A stretch of 64,000 nt of DNA. Source: Streptomyces alfalfae. Lineage in GTDB: Bacteria > Actinomycetota > Actinomycetes > Streptomycetales > Streptomycetaceae. The stretch spans positions 1 through 64,000 of the forward strand of contig NZ_QEXM01000012.1 of the NCBI RefSeq assembly GCF_004127445.1. Direction: 5' to 3'. The notes under the pieces were generated by a model. That model worked only from the letters and a program-made list of their open reading frames with translations. It did no database searches and was not told where the DNA came from. Positions 16,074 to 23,285 of this stretch are shown here, one piece after another (within the stretch, counting starts at the first letter, position 1; the number at the start of each line of letters is the position of its first letter). The position numbers were made by a program, and so were the translations under genes.

Positions 16074-16745
16074 ATGCCAGGTGAGCAAGTCCCCGAAGCC
16101 CCGGCGCCCGTCGTCTCGTTGAAGCGCGTCCCCCTGAGCGAACAGGTGCGGCGCACCCTCCTCGACGGCCTGCTCAACGGCCGCTGGCGCCCCGGCGACC
16201 GCATCATCGAGCGGCACATCGCCCAGGAGCTCGACGTCAGCCATGGCCCGGTGCGAGAGGCGCTGCGCGACCTTCAGGCCATGCAGCTCGTGGACGTTCT
16301 GCCCAACAGGGGTGCCCGTGTACGTGAGCTGACCCCGGACTACCTCGCCTCGGTCTATCCGGTACGCGCCGCCCTGGAGCGCCTCGCCGGCCAGTTGGCG
16401 GTGCGCCGGCTCGGCGGGGACGTGTCGGAGCTGGAGCCGCATCTGGACCTGCTGCACCAGGCGGCGCGGGACGGTGACACCGACCTCCAGATCCACTGCG
16501 CGGTCGAGTTCCACCGGGAGATCGTCCGGTCCGCCGGCAATGAGGTGCTGCTGCGCAACTGGGAGTCCCTGGCCATCGAGCTGTGGACCCGCCTCTCCCT
16601 GAAGTGGCTGCGCACGCAACTGCACGAGAACGCCGAGGACCACATCGCCATCGTGGACGCCTTCCGACGCCAGGACCCCTACGTGGGACGCATGCTCGAA
16701 CTGCACGTCCTGGAATACGCACACAAACCGATAGGAATGCCATGA
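16074..16745 (+). CDS. GntR-family regulator, FCD (FadR-like) subgroup
   Basis: This 223-residue regulator has an N-terminal winged helix (LSEQVRRTLLDGLLNG, then IAQELDVSHGPVREALRDLQ, about residues 21-75) and a C-terminal all-helical FCD ligand domain. The metal-binding pattern is visible: Asp/His in FHREIV, and His in EDHIAIVDAF and LELHVLEY. It is transcribed away from the roh-like operon and overlaps the thioredoxin-fold gene by ATGA. An operator-like palindrome lies just upstream. FCD regulators commonly sense carboxylates; a pathway intermediate or pyruvate would be plausible here, which is inference. Confidence 0.82.
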   Translation: MPGEQVPEAPAPVVSLKRVPLSEQVRRTLLDGLLNGRWRPGDRIIERHIAQELDVSHGPVREALRDLQAMQLVDVLPNRGARVRELTPDYLASVYPVRAALERLAGQLAVRRLGGDVSELEPHLDLLHQAARDGDTDLQIHCAVEFHREIVRSAGNEVLLRNWESLAIELWTRLSLKWLRTQLHENAEDHIAIVDAFRRQDPYVGRMLELHVLEYAHKPIGMP

Positions 16746-17440
16746 CCACCACTCCGCACCCGCGCGATCAGGTCGCGACGGGCACCATCACCGTGTTCTC
16801 CGACATTTGGTGCTCTTTCGCCCACGTGGCGCTGTACCGCCTGCACACGACGCGGGCCAGGCTCGGCCTCCAGGGCCGGGTCCGCTTCGACCACCGGGCC
16901 TTCCCGCTGGAGCTGTTCAACAACGGGCCGAGCCCCCGGCCGGGCACGGACTCCGAGGTCGGCGGGGTGGCGCACATCGAGCCGGACGCCGGCTGGCAGA
17001 TGTGGCGGGCGGCGGACTGGAAGTTCCCCTCCTCCTCGCTGCCGGCGCTGGAAGCCGTCCAACTCGCCAAGAAGCAGGGCCTGGAGGCCTCCGAACGGCT
17101 CGACCTCGCGCTGCGCCGCGCCTTCTGGGCCCAGAGCCGGTCCATCGGAGCGCGCGCCGTGGTGCTGGAGGTGGCCGAGGAGACGGAGGGGGTCGACGCG
17201 GCCCTGGTCGCCGAAGGCCTGGACGACGGGCGAGCGCGCCACGCGATCACGCGGGACTTCGTGTGCGCCCGGGAGCACCGGGTCCAATGCAGTCCGCACC
17301 TGTATCTGCCCGATGCCTCAGACTGCGCCAACCCCGGTGTGACGGCCCGTTGGCACGGCAAGTACGGGACCGGGTTCCCGGAGGTGACGGGGAACGACCC
17401 CCTGGTCTATGAGGAGTTGCTCCGCCGCGCCGCCGACTGA
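16742..17440 (+). CDS. DsbA/HCCA-isomerase-like thioredoxin-fold protein
   Basis: This 232-residue cytoplasmic protein (no signal peptide) is co-translated with the GntR gene. ITVFSDIWCSFAHVALYRLH at residues 14-33 is the first strand and active-site helix of the DsbA family (FrnE/2-hydroxychromene-2-carboxylate isomerase group). It has a single Cys (WCSF) rather than CxxC, so disulfide exchange is unlikely and an isomerase or glutathione/mycothiol-type transferase role is possible. Genes of this type often occur beside biosynthetic clusters. Its location suggests a part in tailoring, reduction or detoxification in the roh-like locus, but this is inferred from position. Confidence 0.7.
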   Translation: MTTTPHPRDQVATGTITVFSDIWCSFAHVALYRLHTTRARLGLQGRVRFDHRAFPLELFNNGPSPRPGTDSEVGGVAHIEPDAGWQMWRAADWKFPSSSLPALEAVQLAKKQGLEASERLDLALRRAFWAQSRSIGARAVVLEVAEETEGVDAALVAEGLDDGRARHAITRDFVCAREHRVQCSPHLYLPDASDCANPGVTARWHGKYGTGFPEVTGNDPLVYEELLRRAAD

Positions 17441-17499
17441 CGTGGGAGCCGCCCGCCCCCGGATCGTCGCTGATCCGCCACGGTCTCGCATCGTGAGAA

Positions 17500-17517
17500 A
17501 TGATCGATCATCGCTCA
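17500..17517. promoter_or_regulatory. Second copy of the GntR operator, upstream of the aceE fragment
   Basis: ATGATCGATCATCGCTCA repeats bases 16016-16033 exactly and contains the palindrome TGATCGATCA. It lies 250 bp before the aceE start, in the only sizeable non-coding gap of the locus (17441-17765). An 18-base identity between two non-coding sites 1.5 kb apart strongly suggests one regulator acts on both. Confidence 0.6.
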
Positions 17518-17765
17518 TTACTTGTCAGTAAGTGTTGACCGCACCTATCGACGGCTCCTACGTTTTGAATCCCGGAAACGGTCTTCCGCATCACGAAATG
17601 CTGTACCTCGTAACAGCGCGGGATGCGGAAGCCGCGTCAGCAGAGAGCGCGTCGCCGCCTCCACCCATCGGCCGGACCACCCGTAATCCGGCCCCCTCAC
17701 CGGGCTGCCACGACGAACCGTGGCGGCCCCGACTCCTTATCCAGGAAAGCGAAAGGGGATCGCCC

Positions 17766-18270
17766 GTGTCCCAGCTCGACCAACTGCCCGACAAGGACCC
17801 GTCCGAAGTCGCCGAATGGTGCCAGTCCCTCGACGCGGCCGTCGGCTTCGGCGGCCCGCAGCGGGCCGTACAGCTTCTGCAGCGCGTCAACGAGCACGCG
17901 CGGCGCACCGGAATCGACCTTCCGCCGTTCCTGGAAACGCCCTACGTCAACACCATCCCCACCGCCGCCGAACCGCCCTACCCGGGCGACGAGGAGATGG
18001 AGCGGAAGATCACCGCGTGGAACCGCTGGAACGCGGCCGCGATGGTGACGCGGGGCAACCAGCGCGGCGGCCTCGGCGGACACATGGCCACCTTCGCCTC
18101 GGCGGCCTGGCTCTACGAGGTGGGCTTCCAGCACTTCTTCCGCGGCAAGCAGGCGGACGGCTCCGGTGACCAGCTCTACGTCCAGGGGCATGCCTCCCCC
18201 GGCGTCTACGCACGCGCCTTCCTCGACGGCCGCTTGAGCGAGGACCAGTTGGACCGCTTCCGCCCTGCCG
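17766..18270 (+). pseudogene. aceE: N-terminal fragment of pyruvate dehydrogenase E1 (AceE)
   Basis: Start is GTG 17766 with AAAGGGGA upstream. About 168 residues match homodimeric pyruvate dehydrogenase E1. Recognisable blocks are QRVNEHARRTGIDLPPF, TPYVNTIPTAAEPPYPGDEE, GLGGHMATFASAAWLYEVGF and GDQLYVQGHASPGVYARAF. Similarity stops at LSEDQLDRFR near 18262, where about 900 residues would normally follow, and unrelated sequence begins. The thiamine-diphosphate GDG motif is missing, so no active enzyme can be made. It appears to be a second, cluster-linked aceE copy that lost its 3' end. The stretch from 18271 to 18501 contains no gene. Confidence 0.75.
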
Positions 18271-18501
18271 GACGGCGCATTGAGACTCATGCGCGGACTC
18301 CCTTACCGGGCCGGGGAAAGACGGTCTCGATGTCCCCGTGGGCGGCGACTCCCCGGGCCCCTGGAGAACGCGCCGGTGACAAGAGTGGTGCCGGGGGGAT
18401 TGTACGTAATCCAGCCGGCCTCGGAGCAGTGGCCCACAGCACTGATGGCCGCGGTCCTCATCGCGCGCGCCCCTCGGCCTCCGGCGATGCCCGGGTCCCG
18501 C

Positions 18502-19356
18502 CTACGGCCGCAGCAGCTTCCGCAGGTGCTCTCCGAACTCGGCCGGGTGCGTGGTCAGGCCGACGTGCCCGCCGGGGAAGTGCTCCGGCTCCCTGCCGAG
18601 GCGTCCGGCGAGACGGGCCGCCGCGCGATGGGGCAGCTCACCCCGGGAGTCCCGGCCGCAGGCGACCACGAGCCGGTCCGTCAGCGTCTTCAGGAGGGGG
18701 ACGTCCGGGACGTACCGCATGAAACGGGGAACGATGCGCCCGATGAAGTACGGCAGGTCGGCCATCGTCCGCTCCGCCCGCGCCGCGGCCCTCGGCGGCA
18801 GCGCGGACCCGGAGCCCGGCCGCGCGCCGCCGTCCCCTTCCGCACCGCCCGCGGGCCCGCTGAGCCCCGCGGCGAACACGGCCATCGCCGGCATGAGTCC
18901 CTCGGCACGGAAGGTCGCCTCCACCCGGTCGACGAACGCCCGCTGGTCGGCGGCGTCCGGCAGGACCTCCACGACCGGCGGCTCATGCGCCACGACCCGC
19001 GCGAGGCGTTCGGGACGCGTGGCGAGCAGGTGCAGGGCGGCGATACCGCCCGAGCTGGCGCCGAAGACCTGGGCGGGCTCACCGGGTGACAGCAGTTCGA
19101 TGAGGCGGTGGGCGTCGTCGGCGTGCTCGGCCACCCGCTGCTCGGCCTCGGGGTCGTCCAGCGGGCTGCGGGACAGGCCGCGCGGGTCGTAGGTGGCGAC
19201 GGTGTGGTCGGCGGCCAGGTCGTCGGCGATGCCGTCGAAGGCCGCCGCGCCGCCGGAGCCGCCGGGGATCAGCAGGACGAGCGGGCCCTCGCCGCGCACT
19301 TCGTAGTGCAGGGTCGCGCCGTCGGTGCGGAGGGCGCCTGTGGTCGGTGCGGTCAT
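18502..19356 (-). CDS. Alpha/beta hydrolase
   Basis: This 284-residue cytoplasmic alpha/beta hydrolase has the oxyanion strand PLVLLIPGGSGGAAAFDG (HG replaced by PGG), the nucleophile elbow GASSGG (Ser near residue 106) and the C-terminal His in FPGGHVGLTTHP. A Gly/Ala/Arg-rich lid insert lies around 170-195. Its start overlaps the upstream TetR gene by ATGA, so the two form an operon and the repressor probably controls it. The substrate is unknown; related proteins are annotated as esterases or lactonases. Confidence 0.8.
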   Translation of the reverse strand: MTAPTTGALRTDGATLHYEVRGEGPLVLLIPGGSGGAAAFDGIADDLAADHTVATYDPRGLSRSPLDDPEAEQRVAEHADDAHRLIELLSPGEPAQVFGASSGGIAALHLLATRPERLARVVAHEPPVVEVLPDAADQRAFVDRVEATFRAEGLMPAMAVFAAGLSGPAGGAEGDGGARPGSGSALPPRAAARAERTMADLPYFIGRIVPRFMRYVPDVPLLKTLTDRLVVACGRDSRGELPHRAAARLAGRLGREPEHFPGGHVGLTTHPAEFGEHLRKLLRP

Positions 19357-19946
19357 GAGGGGTCTCCGTCTCGGGCCGATGGCCAGTGGGTCAGGGTGGC
19401 GTGGAGCGCGTCGAGGGCGCGCTCCCAGGACCGCTGCGGCGCGCGCTCGTGGCCGAAGCCGCCGGCGCTCTCCAGGGCGACGAAGCCGTGGAAGGTGCTG
19501 CGCAGCAGGCGGACGGCGTCGGTCAGGTCGGGCTCGGCCAGGCCGTAGCCGCGCAGCACGCCGTAGGTCAGTTCGACGGCGCGGCGCGGTCCGGGCGCCC
19601 GCGCGGCCAGTTCGGGGTCGATCGTGATGCGGATCTGCGTCGCCGCGTAGCGGCCCGGGTGCCGGTGGGCGTAGTCACGCCAGGCGTCGGCGAACGCCAC
19701 GAGCGCGTCCTTGCCCGCCCGGCCGACGGTCGCCTCGGCGATGCGGAGGGTCTTCTCGTCCGCCGCGAGCAGCGCGACGCGTCCGCGCAGGTCCTCCAGG
19801 CCGCGCACGTGCGAGTAGAGGCTCGCGTCCTTGACGCCGAGCCGGCTCGCCACGCGCGCCATCGTCACCTGGTCGAGCCCGGCCTCGTCCGCCAGTTCGG
19901 CGGCGGCGAGGGTCACCCGCTCCGCCGTCAGCCCGGCCCGCACCAT
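19353..19946 (-). CDS. TetR-family regulator of the alpha/beta hydrolase
   Basis: This 197-residue TetR protein has its helix-turn-helix at about residues 10-55 (TMARVASRLGVKDASLYSHV) and a C-terminal WHG-type ligand domain (YGLAEPDLTDAVRLLRSTFH, then GFVALESAGGF). It heads a two-gene operon with the hydrolase. A nested AT-poor palindrome containing CCTAGG repeats lies 15-50 bp upstream and is the likely autoregulatory operator. Confidence 0.82.
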   Translation of the reverse strand: MVRAGLTAERVTLAAAELADEAGLDQVTMARVASRLGVKDASLYSHVRGLEDLRGRVALLAADEKTLRIAEATVGRAGKDALVAFADAWRDYAHRHPGRYAATQIRITIDPELAARAPGPRRAVELTYGVLRGYGLAEPDLTDAVRLLRSTFHGFVALESAGGFGHERAPQRSWERALDALHATLTHWPSARDGDPS

Positions 19947-19960
19947 GCGTCCTCCTCATT

Positions 19961-19996
19961 GCCTAGGGCCCCTAGTTATAACCTAGGGCTCCTAGG
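19961..19996. promoter_or_regulatory. TetR operator built of CCTAGG half-sites
   Basis: GCCTAGGGCCCCTAG and CCTAGGGCTCCTAGGC flank a central TTATAA, making a nested dyad of about 36 bp directly in front of the TetR start at 19946. The near-symmetry and its position over the expected promoter support an operator for this repressor. Confidence 0.55.
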
Positions 19997-20042
19997 CGAG
20001 CAAGATCCGGGGGTGCCGGACCGGGCCCACGCCCTTTCTCCG

Positions 20043-20495
20043 TCAGCCGAGCCAGCGGCCGTCACGCATCAGGTCGCGTCCGGCCAGCTCGTTCGCCTCG
20101 CGCCAGGCCTGGATCCGCCGCGGCACGATCCGGAAGTACTGGTAGGGCTCGTCGAGGCCGCGCGGGTCGAAGCCCGTCCTGGCCGCGAAAGCGTCGCCCG
20201 TCCCGCCGAGGTCGGCGGTGGCCACCGGCTCGGCGACGCCCTCGACCACGACGACGTCGCGGGTCGGCCCGAAGCTGAGCCGGACCCGCCCGTCGGCCAG
20301 CAGGTTGCGTCCGGTGACCGAGGCGCGCGGCGTGGCGATGATGAACGCGGTCCCGTCCCAGAGGTAGGACAGCGGGATGAGGTGGACGCCGCCCGGTGAT
20401 CCCGCGGTCGCGACCCACAGGTCGACGTCGTTCTCCAGTCGCGAGCGCGTGTCCCGCAGCCTCTCGTCCAGCCCGCGCGGCGGCGCTGCCGTCAT
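20043..20495 (-). CDS. PPOX-class flavin/F420-binding oxidoreductase
   Basis: This 150-residue protein has the split beta-barrel of the pyridoxamine-5'-phosphate-oxidase superfamily: DVDLWVATAGSPGGVHLIPL for the first strands, then GTAFIIATPRASVTGRNL and RVRLSFGPTRDVVVVEGVAE. Actinobacteria have many such proteins, which use FMN or F420 to reduce or bind diverse compounds. Whether this one is an enzyme cannot be told from the sequence. It is monocistronic. Confidence 0.72.
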   Translation of the reverse strand: MTAAPPRGLDERLRDTRSRLENDVDLWVATAGSPGGVHLIPLSYLWDGTAFIIATPRASVTGRNLLADGRVRLSFGPTRDVVVVEGVAEPVATADLGGTGDAFAARTGFDPRGLDEPYQYFRIVPRRIQAWREANELAGRDLMRDGRWLG

Positions 20496-20567
20496 GTTCG
20501 CGCCTCCCCTGACCTCACGCGGAACCCGTCCGCGGCGGAACCGTTCCGCGGCGGGAACAGTGGCACA

Positions 20568-21194
20568 TCACGGCGCGGTCGTCAGTGCCGCGGCCTCCCA
20601 CTCGAAGCCGTCCGGGTCGGTGAACGCCGCGGCGCCGCCGCCGATCACGACCCGGTGGGATCCCGTCCCCTCGGGGGCGACGCCCGCGTCCTTGGCCAGC
20701 GCACGGCGCCGGTAGAGGGCCAGCTTGACGGGGCTCGCCCCGGCGTCGAACTCGACGTAGACGCGGCTGAAGCTCTTGGCCACGGTCAGGCCACGCTCCA
20801 CGTAGAACCGCTTGCTGGCGGCGATGTCCGCGACGCCGAGCAGCAGCACGATCTCGTCGATCCGCCCGGTGGCGGGGCCGGTGTCCTTCTTCTCCGTCGT
20901 CGCCACCTTCCAGATCGTCCCGTCCGGGGCCTGGACGACACCGCCGTAGCCCCAGAGCGACTTGGCGGCGGGCTTGAGCGGTGTGGCGCCCGCGGCGAGG
21001 GCCGCGGCGATGAGGCCGTCGACGTCGGCGGGCCCGGACACGGTGAGCGACAGCGTGAATCCGCGGAAGCCGGTCGTGTCGGCGTCGGAGGCCCGCAGGC
21101 GTATCTGCGTGTCGAGCCCGAAGGCGGTGGTGTAGAAGCGGCGGGCGGCCTCGGGGTCGGCCACGGTGAGGGTGACGGATTCGATGATGTCCAT
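20568..21194 (-). CDS. VOC-superfamily protein with two glyoxalase-like domains
   Basis: This 208-residue protein contains two vicinal-oxygen-chelate modules: SVTLTVADPEAARRFYTTAF to about residue 100 and EIVLLLGVADIAASKRFYVE to the end. Paired modules form one metal site in glyoxalases, extradiol dioxygenases and resistance proteins. The metal ligands cannot be assigned with confidence, and PDGTIWKVA and PDGFEWEAA supply the usual C-terminal acidic positions of each module. It is unlinked to an operon and its function is undetermined. Confidence 0.75.
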   Translation of the reverse strand: MDIIESVTLTVADPEAARRFYTTAFGLDTQIRLRASDADTTGFRGFTLSLTVSGPADVDGLIAAALAAGATPLKPAAKSLWGYGGVVQAPDGTIWKVATTEKKDTGPATGRIDEIVLLLGVADIAASKRFYVERGLTVAKSFSRVYVEFDAGASPVKLALYRRRALAKDAGVAPEGTGSHRVVIGGGAAAFTDPDGFEWEAAALTTAP

Positions 21195-21329
21195 GCCCCT
21201 GACGCTAGTGACGAGCCGGGTGCCGACGCTTCTCGAAAACTGACCGTTCGCTCACGGGCCCCGGCCGGTGCCGCGCGGGCCGCCTCCGGGCTCCTGGCAC
21301 CGGGCCCGCGGACGAGCGATGGTGGTGCG

Positions 21330-22079
21330 GTGGATCAAGCGACAGAGGCCGGACTCTTCACCCGCCGATTCGGGCCGCCACCGGGCGAGGGCACACGGAC
21401 CGTGGTGCTCGTGCACGGACTCGGGCTCTCGGGGCGGTATTTCGTGCCGCTCGCCCGGCGGCTCGCCGCGGGCGGCGCGTCCGTGCTGGTGCCCGACCTG
21501 CCGGGCAACGCGCGGTCGCGGGCCGCCGCACGCCGCGCGCCCGCCGTGGGGCAGGCGGCCGACGCCCTGGCCCGCTGGCACGAACACCTGTCCCTCGGGC
21601 CGAGCCTGTTCGTGGCCAACTCGGTGGGCGCCCAAGTGGTCGCCGCCTGCGCCGCGCGACATCCGCACCTGGTGAGCGGGACGGTGCTGGTCGGTCCCGC
21701 CCTGGAGCCGGGCGCGTCCGCGCTCCGCCTCTTCGGCCGGCTGGTCGCGGACGCGCCCCGGGAGACGTTCTCCCTGCTCGTGCTGGCCGCGACCGACTAC
21801 CTGCTGACCGGTCTGCCGCGCTGCGCCGCGTCCTTCCGGCACGCCCTGCGCGACGCCGCTGAGTCATTCGAGGGGAACCTCGGCGACGTGCACGTGCCGA
21901 CACTGGTGGTGCGGGGAGCGGGTGACACCATCGCGTCCGGCGCCTGGGTCCGGCGCGTGGCCGCTCTGACCGGCGGACGCACCGCCGAGATCCCGGACGC
22001 CGCGCACGCGGCCCACTACACCGCGCCGGACGCCCTGTCCGCGCTGATCGACGAGTTCACGGCGGGAGAGCCCGTATGA
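21330..22079 (+). CDS. Alpha/beta hydrolase
   Basis: This 249-residue hydrolase starts at GTG 21330 (VDQATEAGLFTRRF); the longer upstream frame is non-coding in character. It shows the oxyanion motif VVLVHGLGLSGRYF, the nucleophile elbow VANSVGAQV (Ser near 96), the acid region VVRGAGDTIA and the terminal His in AAHAAHYTAP. It overlaps the next gene, an integral membrane protein, by ATGA, so the two are co-translated. Its substrate is unknown. Confidence 0.78.
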   Translation: MDQATEAGLFTRRFGPPPGEGTRTVVLVHGLGLSGRYFVPLARRLAAGGASVLVPDLPGNARSRAAARRAPAVGQAADALARWHEHLSLGPSLFVANSVGAQVVAACAARHPHLVSGTVLVGPALEPGASALRLFGRLVADAPRETFSLLVLAATDYLLTGLPRCAASFRHALRDAAESFEGNLGDVHVPTLVVRGAGDTIASGAWVRRVAALTGGRTAEIPDAAHAAHYTAPDALSALIDEFTAGEPV

Positions 22080-22573
22080 CGTCTTCGAGGGCGCCCGACG
22101 CCACCCGGCGGCAGCGGCGGAAGCGCCCGTCGCCCTGGCTGCGCCTGCTGCCCGGCGTCTCCCCCGAGCGCCGGGGCTTCATCCTGGCCTGGTGGGGGTT
22201 CGCCCTCACCTTCGGCGGGATGCGCCTGCTGACCTGGCTGATCCACATCGACGTGGCAGGGGTCGGCGACATGCAGGCGGGCGGGGTGCACATCCACCAC
22301 TACGTGTGGGGGATCGTGCTCCTCGCGGCGGTCGGCGCGGCGGGCCTCGTCGACCGCACCCCACGGACACGCGCCTGGATGGGCCTCGCCTACGGAGTGG
22401 GCCTCGCCCTGATCGTCGACGAGGCTGCGCTGCTGATCAGCCTGGAGGACGTGTACTGGGACACCGAGGGCGGCGTCAGCATCGCCCTGGCCATCGCCGT
22501 GATCGCCGTCGCGGGAAGCGTCCTCGCGATGACACGCGGACGGCGCGCTTCCAGGAGAGAGTCGGCCACCTGA
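22076..22573 (+). CDS. Integral membrane protein with HIHHYVWGI motif
   Basis: This 165-residue protein has a basic N-terminus and about four membrane segments: GFILAWWGFALTFGG, HHYVWGIVLLAAVGAAGL, MGLAYGVGLALIVDEAAL and SIALAIAVIAVAGSVLAM. The histidine-rich GGVHIHHYVWG and the acidic IVDEAALL recur in a family of uncharacterised actinobacterial membrane proteins, suggesting a metal site at the membrane. It is coupled to the preceding hydrolase. No function can be assigned. Confidence 0.68.
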   Translation: MTSSRAPDATRRQRRKRPSPWLRLLPGVSPERRGFILAWWGFALTFGGMRLLTWLIHIDVAGVGDMQAGGVHIHHYVWGIVLLAAVGAAGLVDRTPRTRAWMGLAYGVGLALIVDEAALLISLEDVYWDTEGGVSIALAIAVIAVAGSVLAMTRGRRASRRESAT

Positions 22574-22611
22574 AGGGCCGGGGGGTCAGGGGGCGTGCCC
22601 TTCAGGTGGCC
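22564..22611. terminator. 15-bp perfect hairpin overlapping the membrane protein stop
   Basis: GGCCACCTGAAGGGC (22564-22578) is exactly complementary to 22597-22611 with an 18-nt loop. It includes the stop codon at 22571-22573 and would terminate the hydrolase/membrane-protein operon. Confidence 0.7.
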
Positions 22612-22749
22612 CGGTTCACCGCGGGACTCGGCGCGGTTCACCCACTCCACGCATACCGTGTGCCCCCGCCTTTCCCGGTTACGCACACGAAACGGCCGTC
22701 GATCCGGATTCTTCCCCCGGCCGGCGTCACCGGGCGCCGGATTCCTCCG

Positions 22750-23097
22750 TCAGCGGGCGTCGCCGGGCCGCCCGCGGCGTTCGACGAACGGCAGGAGTTT
22801 GCGCAGCCGTACGCGGTCGAGGGCCTCGTGGACGCAGTCGCTCGCCCCGGTCAGCGAGAGGCTGCCGCCGGCGTGGATGGCCGCGTGCCGCATGCCCAGG
22901 AGGGTGTAGAGACTGCCGACGTCGCACCAGGTCACGCCGGTGAGATCGACGAGCAGATGCCGCCGGCCGGCTTCGAGCGCGTCGACGACGGTGTCGCTGA
23001 GCTTGCCGACGTTCAGGACATCCAGTTCGCCGTCGAGCGTCAGCAGGAGAATCGCCGGACTCTCGGACGGGGTGCTGCGGATGGCCAAACGGTCCAT
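22750..23097 (-). CDS. STAS-domain protein with altered phosphorylation site
   Basis: This 115-residue STAS protein starts at ATG 23097 (MDRLAIRSTPSESPA); GTG 23130 is an alternative. The fold is clear (LLLTLDGELDVLNVGKLSDT, DLTGVTWCDVGSLYTLLGM, SLSLTGASDCVHEALDRV). Where classical antagonists have CDSSG, this one has CDVGS, so the phosphoacceptor serine is replaced or shifted. It may be a constitutively active antagonist or have another binding role. No kinase or sigma factor is adjacent. Confidence 0.75.
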   Translation of the reverse strand: MDRLAIRSTPSESPAILLLTLDGELDVLNVGKLSDTVVDALEAGRRHLLVDLTGVTWCDVGSLYTLLGMRHAAIHAGGSLSLTGASDCVHEALDRVRLRKLLPFVERRGRPGDAR

Positions 23098-23178
23098 GCC
23101 CGCATCATGCACCCGTCCGGCGGAATCCACGCCGTGCCGACGCCCGGTCTTCGCCCCTCGCCCTCTCCCCGACGCCCC

Positions 23179-23285
23179 GTACGGCCCAGGTGATGGACCC
23201 GGCGCCGCGCACGGCCCAGGTGATGGACCCGGCGCCGTGCACGGCCCGGGCGATCAGGACCCGGCGCTCCGCACGGCTCAGATGA
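23179..23285. repeat. GC-rich tandem repeat, about 30-bp unit, 3.5 copies
   Basis: Units begin GTACGGCCCAGGTGATGG at 23179, GCACGGCCCAGGTGATGG at 23209, a diverged GCACGGCCCGGGCGATCAGG at 23239, and a partial copy from 23271. The first two units are 30 bp with only two differences. The array lies between a STAS gene and a convergent-side 3' end, and the last copy overlaps the stop codon of the oxidoreductase gene at 23278. Confidence 0.75.

Noticed and set aside
18271..18722. Continuation of the aceE frame to 18722
   Set aside because: Similarity to AceE ends near 18262. The rest is Gly/Pro/Arg-rich read-through overlapping the hydrolase gene on the other strand.
23179..23285. Possible CRISPR array
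   Set aside because: The units are contiguous tandem copies without unique spacers, and no cas genes are nearby.
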